Below, piece after piece: positions 43,020-51,475 of a stretch of DNA of 64,000 nucleotides. The notes under the pieces were generated by a model. That model was given only the letters and a program-made list of their open reading frames with translations, was not told the origin of the DNA and searched no databases. The position numbers were made by a program, and so were the translations under genes. Within the stretch, counting starts at the first letter, position 1. The number at the start of each line of letters is the position of its first letter. Source of the stretch: Brevibacterium permense (GTDB lineage: Bacteria > Actinomycetota > Actinomycetes > Actinomycetales > Brevibacteriaceae); assembly GCF_025506275.1 (NCBI RefSeq), contig NZ_QYCP01000093.1, forward strand, positions 124,001-188,000. Direction: 5' to 3'.

Positions 43020-44117
43020 ATGCATTCCACTGCGCCCGCCGGCACCGATTCGCCTGTGGCGGCGAAGATGTCGATTCTGGATCGATTTCTGCCGCTGTGG
43101 ATCATCGGTGCCATGGCCCTGGGTCTGGTGTTGGGCAGACTCGTGCCTGGCGTCGCCGAGACTCTGGACGCGGTCAAGGTCGCAGACGTGTCCCTGCCGA
43201 TCGGCATCGGCCTGCTGGTGATGATGTTTCCGGTGCTCGCCAAGGTCCGATACAGCGAAACCGGACACGTGCTGGCAGACAAGAAGCTCATGATCACCTC
43301 CTTGGTCATCAATTGGTTGGCCGCACCGGCATTCATGTTCGTGCTCGCATGGCTATTCCTTCCCGATCTGCCCGAATATCGCACCGGACTCATCATCGTC
43401 GGGCTTGCTAGATGCATTGCCATGGTCCTCATCTGGAACGATCTGGCCTGCGGTGACCGTGAGGCCGCCGTCGTGCTCGTGGCCATCAACTCGGTTTTCC
43501 AGGTTCTCGCATTCGGGCTCCTCGGCTGGTTCTACCTCCAGTGGCTTCCGAGCCTGCTGGGACTGCCGACGACGACCAGCGATTTCTCCTTCTGGGCGAT
43601 CACCGCGAGCGTCCTCGTCTTCCTCGGGATCCCGCTTCTCGCCGGCTTCCTCACTCGAACGGTGGGAGAGATGACGAAAGGACGTCTGTGGTACGAAGAT
43701 CGGTTCCTCCCCAAGATCGGGCCGTGGGCGCTGTACGGACTGCTCTTCACCATCGTCGTGCTCTTCGCCTTCCAGGGTGACGAAATCACCTCTCACCCGG
43801 GCAACGTCGCCCGCATCGCCTTGCCGCTGCTCGTCTACTTCGTCGTCGTCTTCGCCGCCGGGCTGGTCATCGGCAAGGCACTGAACCTGGGTTATGAGAA
43901 GACGACGACTCTGGCATTCACCGCTGCCGGCAATAACTTCGAACTCGCCATCGCAGTGGCGATCGGGACGTACGGCGTCGCCTCGGGACAGGCGCTCGCC
44001 GGAGTGGTCGGTCCGCTCATCGAGGTGCCCATCCTCGTTGCCCTCGTCTACGTCGCACTGTGGGCGCGCCCCCGCCTCTTCCCCTCAATCGCTGTTCAAG
44101 GAGCGAATCGAGTATGA
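43020..44117 (+). CDS. acr3: ACR3 family arsenite efflux transporter
   Basis: A 365-residue, ten-helix arsenite permease. It starts with MSILDRFLPLWIIGAMALG after a short tail, and the conserved Cys132 lies in GLARCIAMVLIWNDLACGD, with the NDLA motif. Further hallmarks are LGIPLLAGFLTR and the FTAAGNNFELAIAVAIG helix with conserved Asn/Glu. ATG 43020 has GAGGGAGA upstream. Its stop overlaps arsC (ATGA). It exports As(III), including that made by the downstream reductase. Confidence 0.93.
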   Translation: MHSTAPAGTDSPVAAKMSILDRFLPLWIIGAMALGLVLGRLVPGVAETLDAVKVADVSLPIGIGLLVMMFPVLAKVRYSETGHVLADKKLMITSLVINWLAAPAFMFVLAWLFLPDLPEYRTGLIIVGLARCIAMVLIWNDLACGDREAAVVLVAINSVFQVLAFGLLGWFYLQWLPSLLGLPTTTSDFSFWAITASVLVFLGIPLLAGFLTRTVGEMTKGRLWYEDRFLPKIGPWALYGLLFTIVVLFAFQGDEITSHPGNVARIALPLLVYFVVVFAAGLVIGKALNLGYEKTTTLAFTAAGNNFELAIAVAIGTYGVASGQALAGVVGPLIEVPILVALVYVALWARPRLFPSIAVQGANRV

Positions 44118-44596
44118 GTCTCACACCAACGCCTAAGCCGAGCGTCCTCTTCGTCTGTGTGCACAACGCCGGCAGATCCCAGATGGCCGCCGGATTCCTC
44201 CGGGACCTGGCCGGAGAGCACATCGAAGTGCGGTCCGCAGGCAGCGAACCCGCCGAGGCGCTCAACCTCGTCGCCGTCGATGTGATGAGAGAGCTCGACA
44301 TCGACATCACACGCAGCAGTCCCACTTTCCTCGACGTCGACACCGTGCGCACCTCCGACGTCGTGATCACCATGGGCTGCGGCGACACCTGTCCGATCTT
44401 CCCCGGAAAACGATACGAAGACTGGGTTCTAGATGATCCCGCAGGTCAGGGCCTGGAATCTGTGCGCCGAATTCGTGACGAGATCAGGACCCGAGTCGAA
44501 GCCCTCATTGTCGAGCTCGCCCCCGAAGCAGGGACGAAGAACACATCTGCGAATGCCCCTTCGCGCCCAGCTGCCGAGGAGGCACCGATTGACTGA
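44114..44596 (+). CDS. arsC: arsenate reductase, LMW-phosphatase fold
   Basis: A 160-residue reductase of As(V) to As(III). The P-loop is VCVHNAGRSQMA with nucleophile Cys15, and YEDWVLDDPAGQGLE holds the catalytic Asp. The sequence TMGCGDTCPIFPGK resembles actinobacterial enzymes that use mycothiol and mycoredoxin rather than thioredoxin; that coupling is inferred from the family. A low-complexity tail (TSANAPSRPAAEEAP) follows. It overlaps the pump gene at its start and the flavoprotein gene by eight bases at its end. Confidence 0.9.
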   Translation: MSLTPTPKPSVLFVCVHNAGRSQMAAGFLRDLAGEHIEVRSAGSEPAEALNLVAVDVMRELDIDITRSSPTFLDVDTVRTSDVVITMGCGDTCPIFPGKRYEDWVLDDPAGQGLESVRRIRDEIRTRVEALIVELAPEAGTKNTSANAPSRPAAEEAPID

Positions 44597-46046
44597 CATC
44601 GCGCTCGCAGATCTCCCGGTCGCCGTGATCGGTTCCGGTCCTGTCGGGCTCGCGGCCGCGGCCCAGCTCGTCCGACGCGGGATCCGACCGCTCGTCCTCG
44701 AGGCGGGATCCACCGTTGCGGCGGCAGTGACCGAGTGGGGTCATATCGGGTTGTTCTCTCCGTGGAAGTACAACATCGACGAGGCGGCGCGCAATATGCT
44801 GGCTCCCACCGACTGGCAGGATCCCGACGGTGACCGCCTTCCCACCGGTGCCGAGCTCATCCGTGACTACCTCAAGCCACTTGTTGAGACAGCTGAACTC
44901 CGAGATTCCGTCCTCTTCGATACCCGTGTTGTTGCGGTGAGTCGAGTCGGAATGGATCGGACGGGCACCGCGCAGCGCGAATCGACTCCCTTCCTTGTTC
45001 GCACTCAGAGCTCAGATGGAACATCGGCGGATTTCCAAGTCAGGGCAGTTATCGACGCTTCGGGGACATGGGCGAGCCCGAACCCGCTCGGACAGTCCGG
45101 ACTCGCAGCGACCGGCGAAGTCGAGGCTCGTCGCAGCGGGTTCGTCACCTCGCCTCTGCCCGATGTGACCGGTCGTGACCGTGAGCAGTTCGTCGGACAG
45201 CGGACCCTTGTCGTCGGCGGAGGCCACTCGGCGGCGAACACGCTCTTGGCTCTGGCAGATCTGCGTGCGGAGGTGCCGGGCACGCGAATCGACTGGGTAC
45301 TCAGGCGTGCCGACCCGGCATCCGTCTACGGCGGAGAGGACCAAGACGGTCTGCCGGCTCGCGGTGCACTCGGGGCGCGACTTCGCCGTCTTGTCGAAGA
45401 CGGAGCCATTGAAGTGCATGCCTCCACGACGATCACCGGGTTCGCCGCCGACGGTCGTGGCACCATAGCTGCGGATAGTGGCGGCGAGTCGGTGATACTT
45501 CACGCTGACAGGGTTGTCCCCGCCACTGGCTTCCGGCCCGACCTCGGATTCCTGCGTGAGATCCGACTCGACCTCGACCCAGTAGTCGAAGCTCCACGAC
45601 AGTTGGGTCAGCTCATCGATCCCGAATATCACAGCTGCGGAACTGTCGCGCCCCACGGTGCTCGAGAGCTCGGGCATCCGGAGCCAAATTTCTACATTGT
45701 GGGCATGAAGTCCTATGGGCGCGCCCCGACGTTCCTCATGTACACCGGCTATGAGCAAGTCCGTTCTGTAGTCGCAGCGATCGCTGGGGATCAGGAAGCA
45801 GCCGACCGAGTCGAGCTCGTCTTGCCGGAGACCGGGGTGTGTTCGACCGACGCCGGATCTTCGTGTGATGCGCCGGCCGACAAGCCTGGTTCTGTCGACT
45901 TGCCCGACACCGCCGACGCATCGGACGCATCAGACACAGCCGGATGCTGCGGACCTGCGGAACCGGTTGTGATCGGGATCCCCACAGGGGCAGAACACGG
46001 GCGATCGGGAGAGAGCGGGAACGGCCGACTCGAGGACTCGATTTAA
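44589..46046 (+). CDS. ars-operon FAD-dependent oxidoreductase with Cys-rich tail
   Basis: A 485-residue flavoprotein of the flavin-monooxygenase/thioredoxin-reductase-like group. VAVIGSGPVGLAAAAQLVRR is the FAD site, RTLVVGGGHSAANTLLALAD is the NAD(P)H site, and DRVVPATGFRPDLGF is the ATG motif. No CxxC redox pair is present in the core. The last 80 residues are low in complexity and contain Cys at four spots (GVCSTDAGSSCDAP and TAGCCGPAEP), suggesting As(III) binding. The start is TTG 44589 with GGAGG seven bases upstream, overlapping arsC. It may be an ArsO-type enzyme oxidising an arsenic species; the reaction is unproven. Confidence 0.82.
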   Translation: MTDIALADLPVAVIGSGPVGLAAAAQLVRRGIRPLVLEAGSTVAAAVTEWGHIGLFSPWKYNIDEAARNMLAPTDWQDPDGDRLPTGAELIRDYLKPLVETAELRDSVLFDTRVVAVSRVGMDRTGTAQRESTPFLVRTQSSDGTSADFQVRAVIDASGTWASPNPLGQSGLAATGEVEARRSGFVTSPLPDVTGRDREQFVGQRTLVVGGGHSAANTLLALADLRAEVPGTRIDWVLRRADPASVYGGEDQDGLPARGALGARLRRLVEDGAIEVHASTTITGFAADGRGTIAADSGGESVILHADRVVPATGFRPDLGFLREIRLDLDPVVEAPRQLGQLIDPEYHSCGTVAPHGARELGHPEPNFYIVGMKSYGRAPTFLMYTGYEQVRSVVAAIAGDQEAADRVELVLPETGVCSTDAGSSCDAPADKPGSVDLPDTADASDASDTAGCCGPAEPVVIGIPTGAEHGRSGESGNGRLEDSI

Positions 46047-46104
46047 GCCGCTTCGGCCTTCGCCGCCACAGCCGCGGACTCGCCGCCTCAGCCGCGGACT
46101 CGCC
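46047..46104. repeat. 20-bp tandem repeat after the ars operon
   Basis: GCCACAGCCGCGGACTCGCC at 46065 is repeated with one change at 46085, and a degenerate copy precedes it at 46047. It begins directly after the stop codon of the flavoprotein gene and runs toward the convergent phosphatase gene. Confidence 0.7.
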
Positions 46105-46122
46105 GGTTCGGTTTACGCTGCC

Positions 46123-46860
46123 TCAACGGTAGGTGGCGTTCTTCGGATCCTGGTGACCGTGGTCGTTGAACGAGATGAGGTTGATGCCGCCTCGACCGGT
46201 GATGATCTTCGTGATGCCGGTATTGATCGTCACTCGGTTGAACGCCATCCATTGGTCGAAGCCTCCGCCGATCAGACGGGCCGCGGTCCACGCGATGGCC
46301 CCGGCGCTTGAAACGACGACCGTCGACTGGCCAGATCTCATGGCTGCGACCGCATCGTCGAGGGCGCGATCGACCCGTGAGGTGAACTGTTCGTAGGTCT
46401 CCGTATAGTCCTCGTCGTGTTCGCCCGACGCCCAGCGTGCGGCCCCGCGTTCGAGTTCGGTCTGAAAGATCTTTGAATCATGCTGGGCTCGGGGGTCGAG
46501 ATTCGTGAGCACTCCGGTGAGTTCCCATGCGGCGTACTCGTTCCAGCCGGAATCGACCGCAGTGACGCGTTCGCAACCGGTGCTGAGTTCGTGATCGTGT
46601 TCGCGGTGGCCCTCGAGCTCGCGGTGGCCGTCGTGCTCTCGGCCGTGCTCGAGCCCTTGAGCGAACCCTTCGAGGATGCCGGCGGCAGTCTCCCGCTGTC
46701 GCCGCATCTCGCCGTGGATGATGCGTTCGGGCTCGACGCGCTGGGAAGCGAGGAATCGTCCGGTGACACGGCTCTGTTCCTTGCCGAGATCGGAGAGTCG
46801 ATCATAGTCATCGGTGCCGAACGAGGCCTGTCCGTGTCGGATCAGATAGAGCACACTCAT
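46123..46860 (-). CDS. histidine phosphatase superfamily protein
   Basis: A 245-residue phosphoglycerate-mutase-like phosphatase. The catalytic motif is LYLIRHGQASFG with the phospho-His, the second Arg is in HGEMRRQRETA, and the distal His appears changed to Ser-Ser-Ala-Gly (VVVSSAGAIAW in place of the usual V-S-H-G). An unusual His/Glu-rich insert occurs at about residues 70-92 (GREHDGHRELEGHREHDHE). Substrate unknown. It is convergent with the ars operon and downstream of lysR on the same strand. Confidence 0.85.
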   Translation of the reverse strand: MSVLYLIRHGQASFGTDDYDRLSDLGKEQSRVTGRFLASQRVEPERIIHGEMRRQRETAAGILEGFAQGLEHGREHDGHRELEGHREHDHELSTGCERVTAVDSGWNEYAAWELTGVLTNLDPRAQHDSKIFQTELERGAARWASGEHDEDYTETYEQFTSRVDRALDDAVAAMRSGQSTVVVSSAGAIAWTAARLIGGGFDQWMAFNRVTINTGITKIITGRGGINLISFNDHGHQDPKNATYR

Positions 46861-46924
46861 GATTCACCACATCCTCGTCGTGAAGCCCGAATCACTGTTC
46901 GAGCGATCGTTTACTAATGTGAGT

Positions 46925-47824
46925 CTACGGGACATCGGTGGGGAACAGCTGCTCGGCCAGTCGAAGCACCTCGGCGAGGGCGGGACTGACGTCATCTCTG
47001 CGCCATGCCATGAGCAGCGGGAACGGCCCCTTCGGGTCTTCGAGGGGGACGAAGGCGATATTGGGGAAAGAGGCGTTCTTCGGCACCGACGCCACTGTGA
47101 CCGAACAACCGATCTCCGCACCGACGAGCGAGAGTATCGTCCACGTGTCCGGAGCCACCTGGATGACGGTGGGGTTGAAACCTGCGGCCTGCGACAGCTC
47201 GTAGAGCCGCTCGATAGTCGTCGACCCCGGATTCGGCGGCACCGTGATGAACTCCTCTCCCTCGAGCTCGCTCATCGACACCGACTCGCGGCCTCCTAGG
47301 GCATGCTCTCTGTGCATGGCGACGACAAGCGACTCCTGGGCGACGACGCGAGTATCGACCGACTGTGGCACGAATGGCCAATAGCCGAAGACGAGGTCCA
47401 CTGAGCCGTCGGCGACGCTGTCGATGGCCGGCATCCCGAATGAGGCGCTCTGCAGGCTGAGGTGGATTCCCGGATGAGTCCCGCGGACCAGTTTGAGCAG
47501 CCGTCCGATGAGTTTGTGGGTCGCAATGCCGGTGAATCCCAGCCGCAGATGTCCGACCTCGCCTTTACCGGCTGCCTGCACTGCTGAGTCCGCGAGACGA
47601 TGACTCATGAGGATGTCGCGCGCAGGTTCGACGAGCGCCTGTCCTGCCGGAGTCAGGCGCACGGACCGAGTGCTGCGTTCGAACAGCTGTGCCGACATGT
47701 CGGACTCCAAGCCTCGGATGAGTCGGCTGAGGGGCGGTTGGGTCATGTGCAGTCGTTCGGCGGCTCTGCCGAAGTGAAGTTCCTCAGCGAGGACGAGGAA
47801 TGCGCGGATGTGCTTTGTGTCCAT
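46925..47824 (-). CDS. LysR family transcriptional regulator
   Basis: A 299-residue regulator. The N-terminal winged helix is FLVLAEELHFGRAAERLHMT, QPPLSRLIRGLE, with the typical effector domain (GHLRLGFTGIATHKLIGRLL, LVFGYWPF). It is divergent from the CoA-transferase pair, the classical arrangement in which a LysR protein activates the neighbouring catabolic genes in response to a pathway intermediate. The 162-base intergenic region is AT-rich near 47880-47940 and holds TGCAGTGAGTGCA near 47882, a possible binding site. Confidence 0.9.
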   Translation of the reverse strand: MDTKHIRAFLVLAEELHFGRAAERLHMTQPPLSRLIRGLESDMSAQLFERSTRSVRLTPAGQALVEPARDILMSHRLADSAVQAAGKGEVGHLRLGFTGIATHKLIGRLLKLVRGTHPGIHLSLQSASFGMPAIDSVADGSVDLVFGYWPFVPQSVDTRVVAQESLVVAMHREHALGGRESVSMSELEGEEFITVPPNPGSTTIERLYELSQAAGFNPTVIQVAPDTWTILSLVGAEIGCSVTVASVPKNASFPNIAFVPLEDPKGPFPLLMAWRRDDVSPALAEVLRLAEQLFPTDVP

Positions 47825-47986
47825 ATCGGTGCCCCAATCGTCGACGCGGCATCCTCATCAGTGAGGGCCGGAATACATTCGTGCAGTGAGTGCATTAATC
47901 ATCTCCATTATAAGTATTGGACGGGTATCAATGATTCTGAAAAGATGACCGAGGTCACAGTCATTCGAGGTTCGAGGAGGAACGCG

Positions 47987-48901
47987 ATGGACAAGACGAT
48001 GGGTCTTCGCCAAGCGATCAGCACCTATCTCAGCGATGGGGACACGGTCGCGCTGGAGGGATTCGGGCATATCGTGCCGGTCGCCGCCGCGCACGAGATC
48101 ATCCGGCAGGGCTTCACTGATCTTGTCCTTGCACGCATGTCCTGCGACGTCATCGTCGACCAGCTGCTCGGAGCGAATTGCCTGAAAGGTCTCATCTCCT
48201 CGTTCATCGCCAACAGTTCGGCCGGTTCCCTTCACGAGCTTCGGCGGCGCATTGAGAAGTCGGATCCGGAACCGCTGTGGTTCGATGAATACAGTCACGG
48301 TGGAATGGTCGCCCGCTATCAGGCCGGCGCTTCGAAGCTGCCGTTCCAGCCCATCGCCTCCTACCGAGGCAGCGACTTGGCGGCGAAGAATCCGCAGATC
48401 AAGTCGGTTCCTGATCCCTACGGTGGACCGGACATCCACGTCGTCCCCGCCCTCAACCCCGACCTTTCGATCATCCATGCCCAGCGCGCGGACAGGCACG
48501 GAAACGTGCAGGCCTGGGGGATGCTCGGGATCCAAACCGAGGCCGCGTTCGCCGGTCGTCGACTCATCGTCACCGTCGAGGAGATCGTCGACGAGGCTGT
48601 CATCCGCTCCGACCCGAACCGCACGATCGTTCCTGCGCACGTCGTCGATGCCGTTGTCGTGATTCCTCGAGGCTCGCATCCACATTCGGTCCAGGGCTAT
48701 TACGACCGCGACGACGAGTTCTCGAGACAGTGGTCGGCGCTCGCCCGCGACGCGGGCGCGGTTCAGAACTGGATCGAAGCGCACATCCGCGGCACGAACG
48801 ACCACGATGAGTTCCTTGCCGCTCTCGGTTCGGACCATTTTGAGCGGATGGCCATCCACGACGCCTATTCGACACCAGTGAACTATGGAGGCCGAGCATG
48901 A
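47987..48901 (+). CDS. CoA-transferase subunit A (glutaconate/3-oxoacid type)
   Basis: A 304-residue family I CoA-transferase alpha subunit. It begins MDKTMGLRQAISTYLSDGDT, then VALEGFGHIVPVAAAHEIIR, and contains IIHAQRADRHGNVQAWGMLG, a hallmark of GctA-like subunits. It transfers CoA to an organic acid together with the next gene product. ATG 47987 has GAGGAGG upstream; a start at 47945 is possible. The stop overlaps subunit B (ATGA). The substrate is unknown; the family includes glutaconate, oxoadipate and cholesterol-ring intermediates. Confidence 0.88.
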   Translation: MDKTMGLRQAISTYLSDGDTVALEGFGHIVPVAAAHEIIRQGFTDLVLARMSCDVIVDQLLGANCLKGLISSFIANSSAGSLHELRRRIEKSDPEPLWFDEYSHGGMVARYQAGASKLPFQPIASYRGSDLAAKNPQIKSVPDPYGGPDIHVVPALNPDLSIIHAQRADRHGNVQAWGMLGIQTEAAFAGRRLIVTVEEIVDEAVIRSDPNRTIVPAHVVDAVVVIPRGSHPHSVQGYYDRDDEFSRQWSALARDAGAVQNWIEAHIRGTNDHDEFLAALGSDHFERMAIHDAYSTPVNYGGRA

Positions 48902-49782
48902 CGCTGAGTGCACACGACACCATTGGGGCTCAAGCCCGCGAGGAGACCGCCGGGAGTGAGGCAGCCCGCGGTGGGGCCGCGGGGAGCGAGACCGCCGCCA
49001 GTAAGAGTGCCGGGAGCCAGGTGACCAGCAGCGAATTGCTTACCGTCCATTCGGCGCGGGCGCTGGCCGGTCGCAATGTGGTCTTCGCCGGACACGGACT
49101 GCCGACGCTCGCCGTCTCCCTGGCGCAGCACACTGTGGCACCGGACGTCGAGATCGTCTACGAGTCGGGGGTCACCGGAGCCAGACCGCCGGTCATGCCG
49201 CGCAGCATCTCGGACTCGATCCTCGTCCCCGGAGCCGCCTCGGTGATGCCGATGACTCATCTGTTCAACTATGTTCTCCAGGGCCAGCGCATCGATGTCG
49301 GCTTCCTCGGTGCCGCGCAGGTCGACAGATACGGAAACCTCAACTCCACCCTCATCGGCGAGGACTGGGAGCACCCCGACAGTCGGCTTCCGGGCTCGGG
49401 AGGAGCCATCGAAGCGATGGCAGGTGCAGCCGAGATCTTCCTCGTCATGCGCCGGCACACCCCGCGCACCTTCGTCGAATCCTTGGACTTCGTCACCTCC
49501 CCAGGGCCGAAGAAGGCTGCCGAGGCGAAGGCCGGGGCAATGCCGGCGGGCGCAGGCGTGACCCATGTGATCACTGATCTCGGAATCATGACGCGCTTCG
49601 CCCGGGATGAAGAGCTCACCCTGACCGCAGTTCATCCCGGTGTCGACCCCGCCGAGGTGGTGCGCCAGACCGGGTGGAATCTCAAGGTCTCGCCCGGCAT
49701 CGAGACGACACAGCCGCCGACTCCGAGTGAGCTCGCACTGCTGCGAGAGACGCTCGATCCCACCCGGATCTACCTGCGCTGA
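48898..49782 (+). CDS. CoA-transferase subunit B
   Basis: A 294-residue beta subunit. The core begins at about residue 45 (ELLTVHSARALAGRNVVFAG) and contains VYESGVTGARP, with a Glu in the position expected for the catalytic residue, and VDVGFLGAAQVDRYGNLNST. The first 44 residues are an Ala/Gly/Ser-rich extension not needed by the family, so an internal start near residue 40 is possible, but none has a ribosome site. It ends 101 bases before an MHS transporter gene that probably imports the substrate. Confidence 0.87.
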   Translation: MTLSAHDTIGAQAREETAGSEAARGGAAGSETAASKSAGSQVTSSELLTVHSARALAGRNVVFAGHGLPTLAVSLAQHTVAPDVEIVYESGVTGARPPVMPRSISDSILVPGAASVMPMTHLFNYVLQGQRIDVGFLGAAQVDRYGNLNSTLIGEDWEHPDSRLPGSGGAIEAMAGAAEIFLVMRRHTPRTFVESLDFVTSPGPKKAAEAKAGAMPAGAGVTHVITDLGIMTRFARDEELTLTAVHPGVDPAEVVRQTGWNLKVSPGIETTQPPTPSELALLRETLDPTRIYLR

Positions 49783-49883
49783 GCCGCAGTCCTCTGGCCA
49801 TCGGCTCTGCCCGAGGACGGATGCAGGTGGCGGTCGAGCGGTGACCGAGCACGCGAGAATTCGAACCGAAGAAAGTTGAAACC

Positions 49884-51263
49884 ATGTCAATGAAGACAAG
49901 CACGCACACTGCCTCCCCTCTCGACCCGAATGTGACTCGCCCCGAGCTGCGTCGTGCCGCATGGTCATCGTGGCTCGGCAGTTCGCTCGAGTACATGGAC
50001 TTCACCCTCTACACTCTTGCCTCAGCCTTGGTCTTCGGGCCGCTGTTCTTCCCCAATGAGACTCCTGCGGTCGCGCTGATCTCCAGTCTCGGGGTCTATG
50101 GATCCGGGTTCGTTGTGCGACCGATCGGCGGGTATGTCTTCGGTCGAGTCGGTGACAAACACGGCCGTCGCATCGTCCTCATCGTCACTCTGTCGATGAT
50201 GGGCATCGCCACCATGGGCATCGGACTTCTCCCGACTTATGCCCAGATCGGCATCTGGGCGCCTGCGCTGCTCGTCGTTCTCCGACTCGTGCAGGGGTTC
50301 GGAGCCGGAGCCGAATTGGCCGGAGCCTCGGTGCTCTTGGTCGAATCGTCGCCGGTGCGTCGACGAGGACTCTTCGGGGCGATCGTGGCGATGGGGACAA
50401 ACAGCGGAATCTTCCTGGCCACAGTTCTGTGGACCCTACTCACGCTCTTGCCGGACGACGCCTTCCTCAGCTGGGGCTGGAGGGTGCCTTTCCTGCTCAG
50501 CATCGTCACCACGTTCGTGGCATTGGCAATTCGTACGAAGGTCAGGGAATCGCCGGTGTTCGAGGAAGCCAAAGAACGTCGCGCGGAGGCCGCTGCGCAC
50601 ACTGCAGAGCAGCCGAACATCCTTGTCGAGGCGCGGCGGTCGACGAAGTCGTTCCTGCTCGCCTTGGGCATCCGAATGGGAGAGAACTCCGCGGTCTACC
50701 TCGTCAAAGGTTTCATGGTCGGATGGGTCGTGACTACGACCGGTCTGGACTCCGCAGTGGTCACGACCGGCATCATGATCGGCACCGTCATCGGCTTCGC
50801 CACCGTTCCGTACTTCGGCAAGCTCAGCGACAAGCTGGGCCGGCGGCCGGTGTTTCTGGGCTTCACTCTCTTCCAGATCCTCTTTGCGATTCCGGCCATG
50901 ATCCTCATCGATACGGGCAATCCAGTTGTCATCGCCGCTGTGTTCGCGGTCTTCGTCGGCGGCCCCTTGCCCAATCTCTACGGTGTCGAGTCGAGCTGGT
51001 TGGTCGAACTGTTCGGATCGAAGCATCGGTATACATTCATGACCACTATCAAAGAGGTCGGATCGGTCGTCTCCGGCGGTCTGGCGCCGGTGATCGCGGC
51101 CTCGCTCGTCGCCGTGATCACCGACTCATGGTGGCCCGTTGCGATCGTTCTCATTCTGTTCGCCGGCTGCGGCTTGCTCGGTGCGCTCTTCGCGCCCGAG
51201 ACCCGTGGTCGCGACCTCACGACTGAAGTCGACGCAGTGGACGATCGGCAACCGCTGCAATAG
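49884..51263 (+). CDS. metabolite:H+ symporter, MHS family MFS
   Basis: A 459-residue, 12-helix MFS transporter. It starts with AAWSSWLGSSLEYMDFTLYT, characteristic of the MHS family (ShiA, ProP, KgtP). FVVRPIGGYVFGRVGDKHGR is the loop 2-3 signature, and GFGAGAELAGASVLLVESSP is a further family block. It likely imports the carboxylate used by the CoA-transferase. ATG 49884 has GAAGAAAG upstream. It is the last gene of the LysR-controlled group. Confidence 0.9.
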   Translation: MSMKTSTHTASPLDPNVTRPELRRAAWSSWLGSSLEYMDFTLYTLASALVFGPLFFPNETPAVALISSLGVYGSGFVVRPIGGYVFGRVGDKHGRRIVLIVTLSMMGIATMGIGLLPTYAQIGIWAPALLVVLRLVQGFGAGAELAGASVLLVESSPVRRRGLFGAIVAMGTNSGIFLATVLWTLLTLLPDDAFLSWGWRVPFLLSIVTTFVALAIRTKVRESPVFEEAKERRAEAAAHTAEQPNILVEARRSTKSFLLALGIRMGENSAVYLVKGFMVGWVVTTTGLDSAVVTTGIMIGTVIGFATVPYFGKLSDKLGRRPVFLGFTLFQILFAIPAMILIDTGNPVVIAAVFAVFVGGPLPNLYGVESSWLVELFGSKHRYTFMTTIKEVGSVVSGGLAPVIAASLVAVITDSWWPVAIVLILFAGCGLLGALFAPETRGRDLTTEVDAVDDRQPLQ

Positions 51264-51331
51264 GCGCGGGCTGGGTCTGTGCGATAGGTGAGGGCCGTGG
51301 CCCTGCGATAGGCGAAGGCTGGCCCAGTGAG
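51260..51331. repeat. 24-bp degenerate tandem repeat at the end of the MHS gene
   Basis: Three consecutive 24-base units start with ATAGGCG/ATAGGTG at 51260, 51284 and 51308, with a fourth partial copy further on (GTAGGCGACGG). The stop codon of the transporter gene lies in the first unit. The array continues toward the convergent HNH gene. Confidence 0.65.
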
Positions 51332-51475
51332 GTGGACTACGACCAGCCCGCTGGGGTAGGCGACGGCCCCACCGCCGAATCGCGGTCCGCAGTTGCGGCG
51401 CGGAGGCGCTCTGCCACCAGTGCTGTCGCTGCAGCTCTGCGTCGAGAGCGATGCCACAGGCTCCGTGGCGTGTCA

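Noticed and set aside
47600..47986. Longer N-terminus of CoA-transferase subunit A
   Set aside because: The open frame extends 129 codons upstream into the lysR gene on the other strand; the family start and the GAGGAGG ribosome site support 47987.
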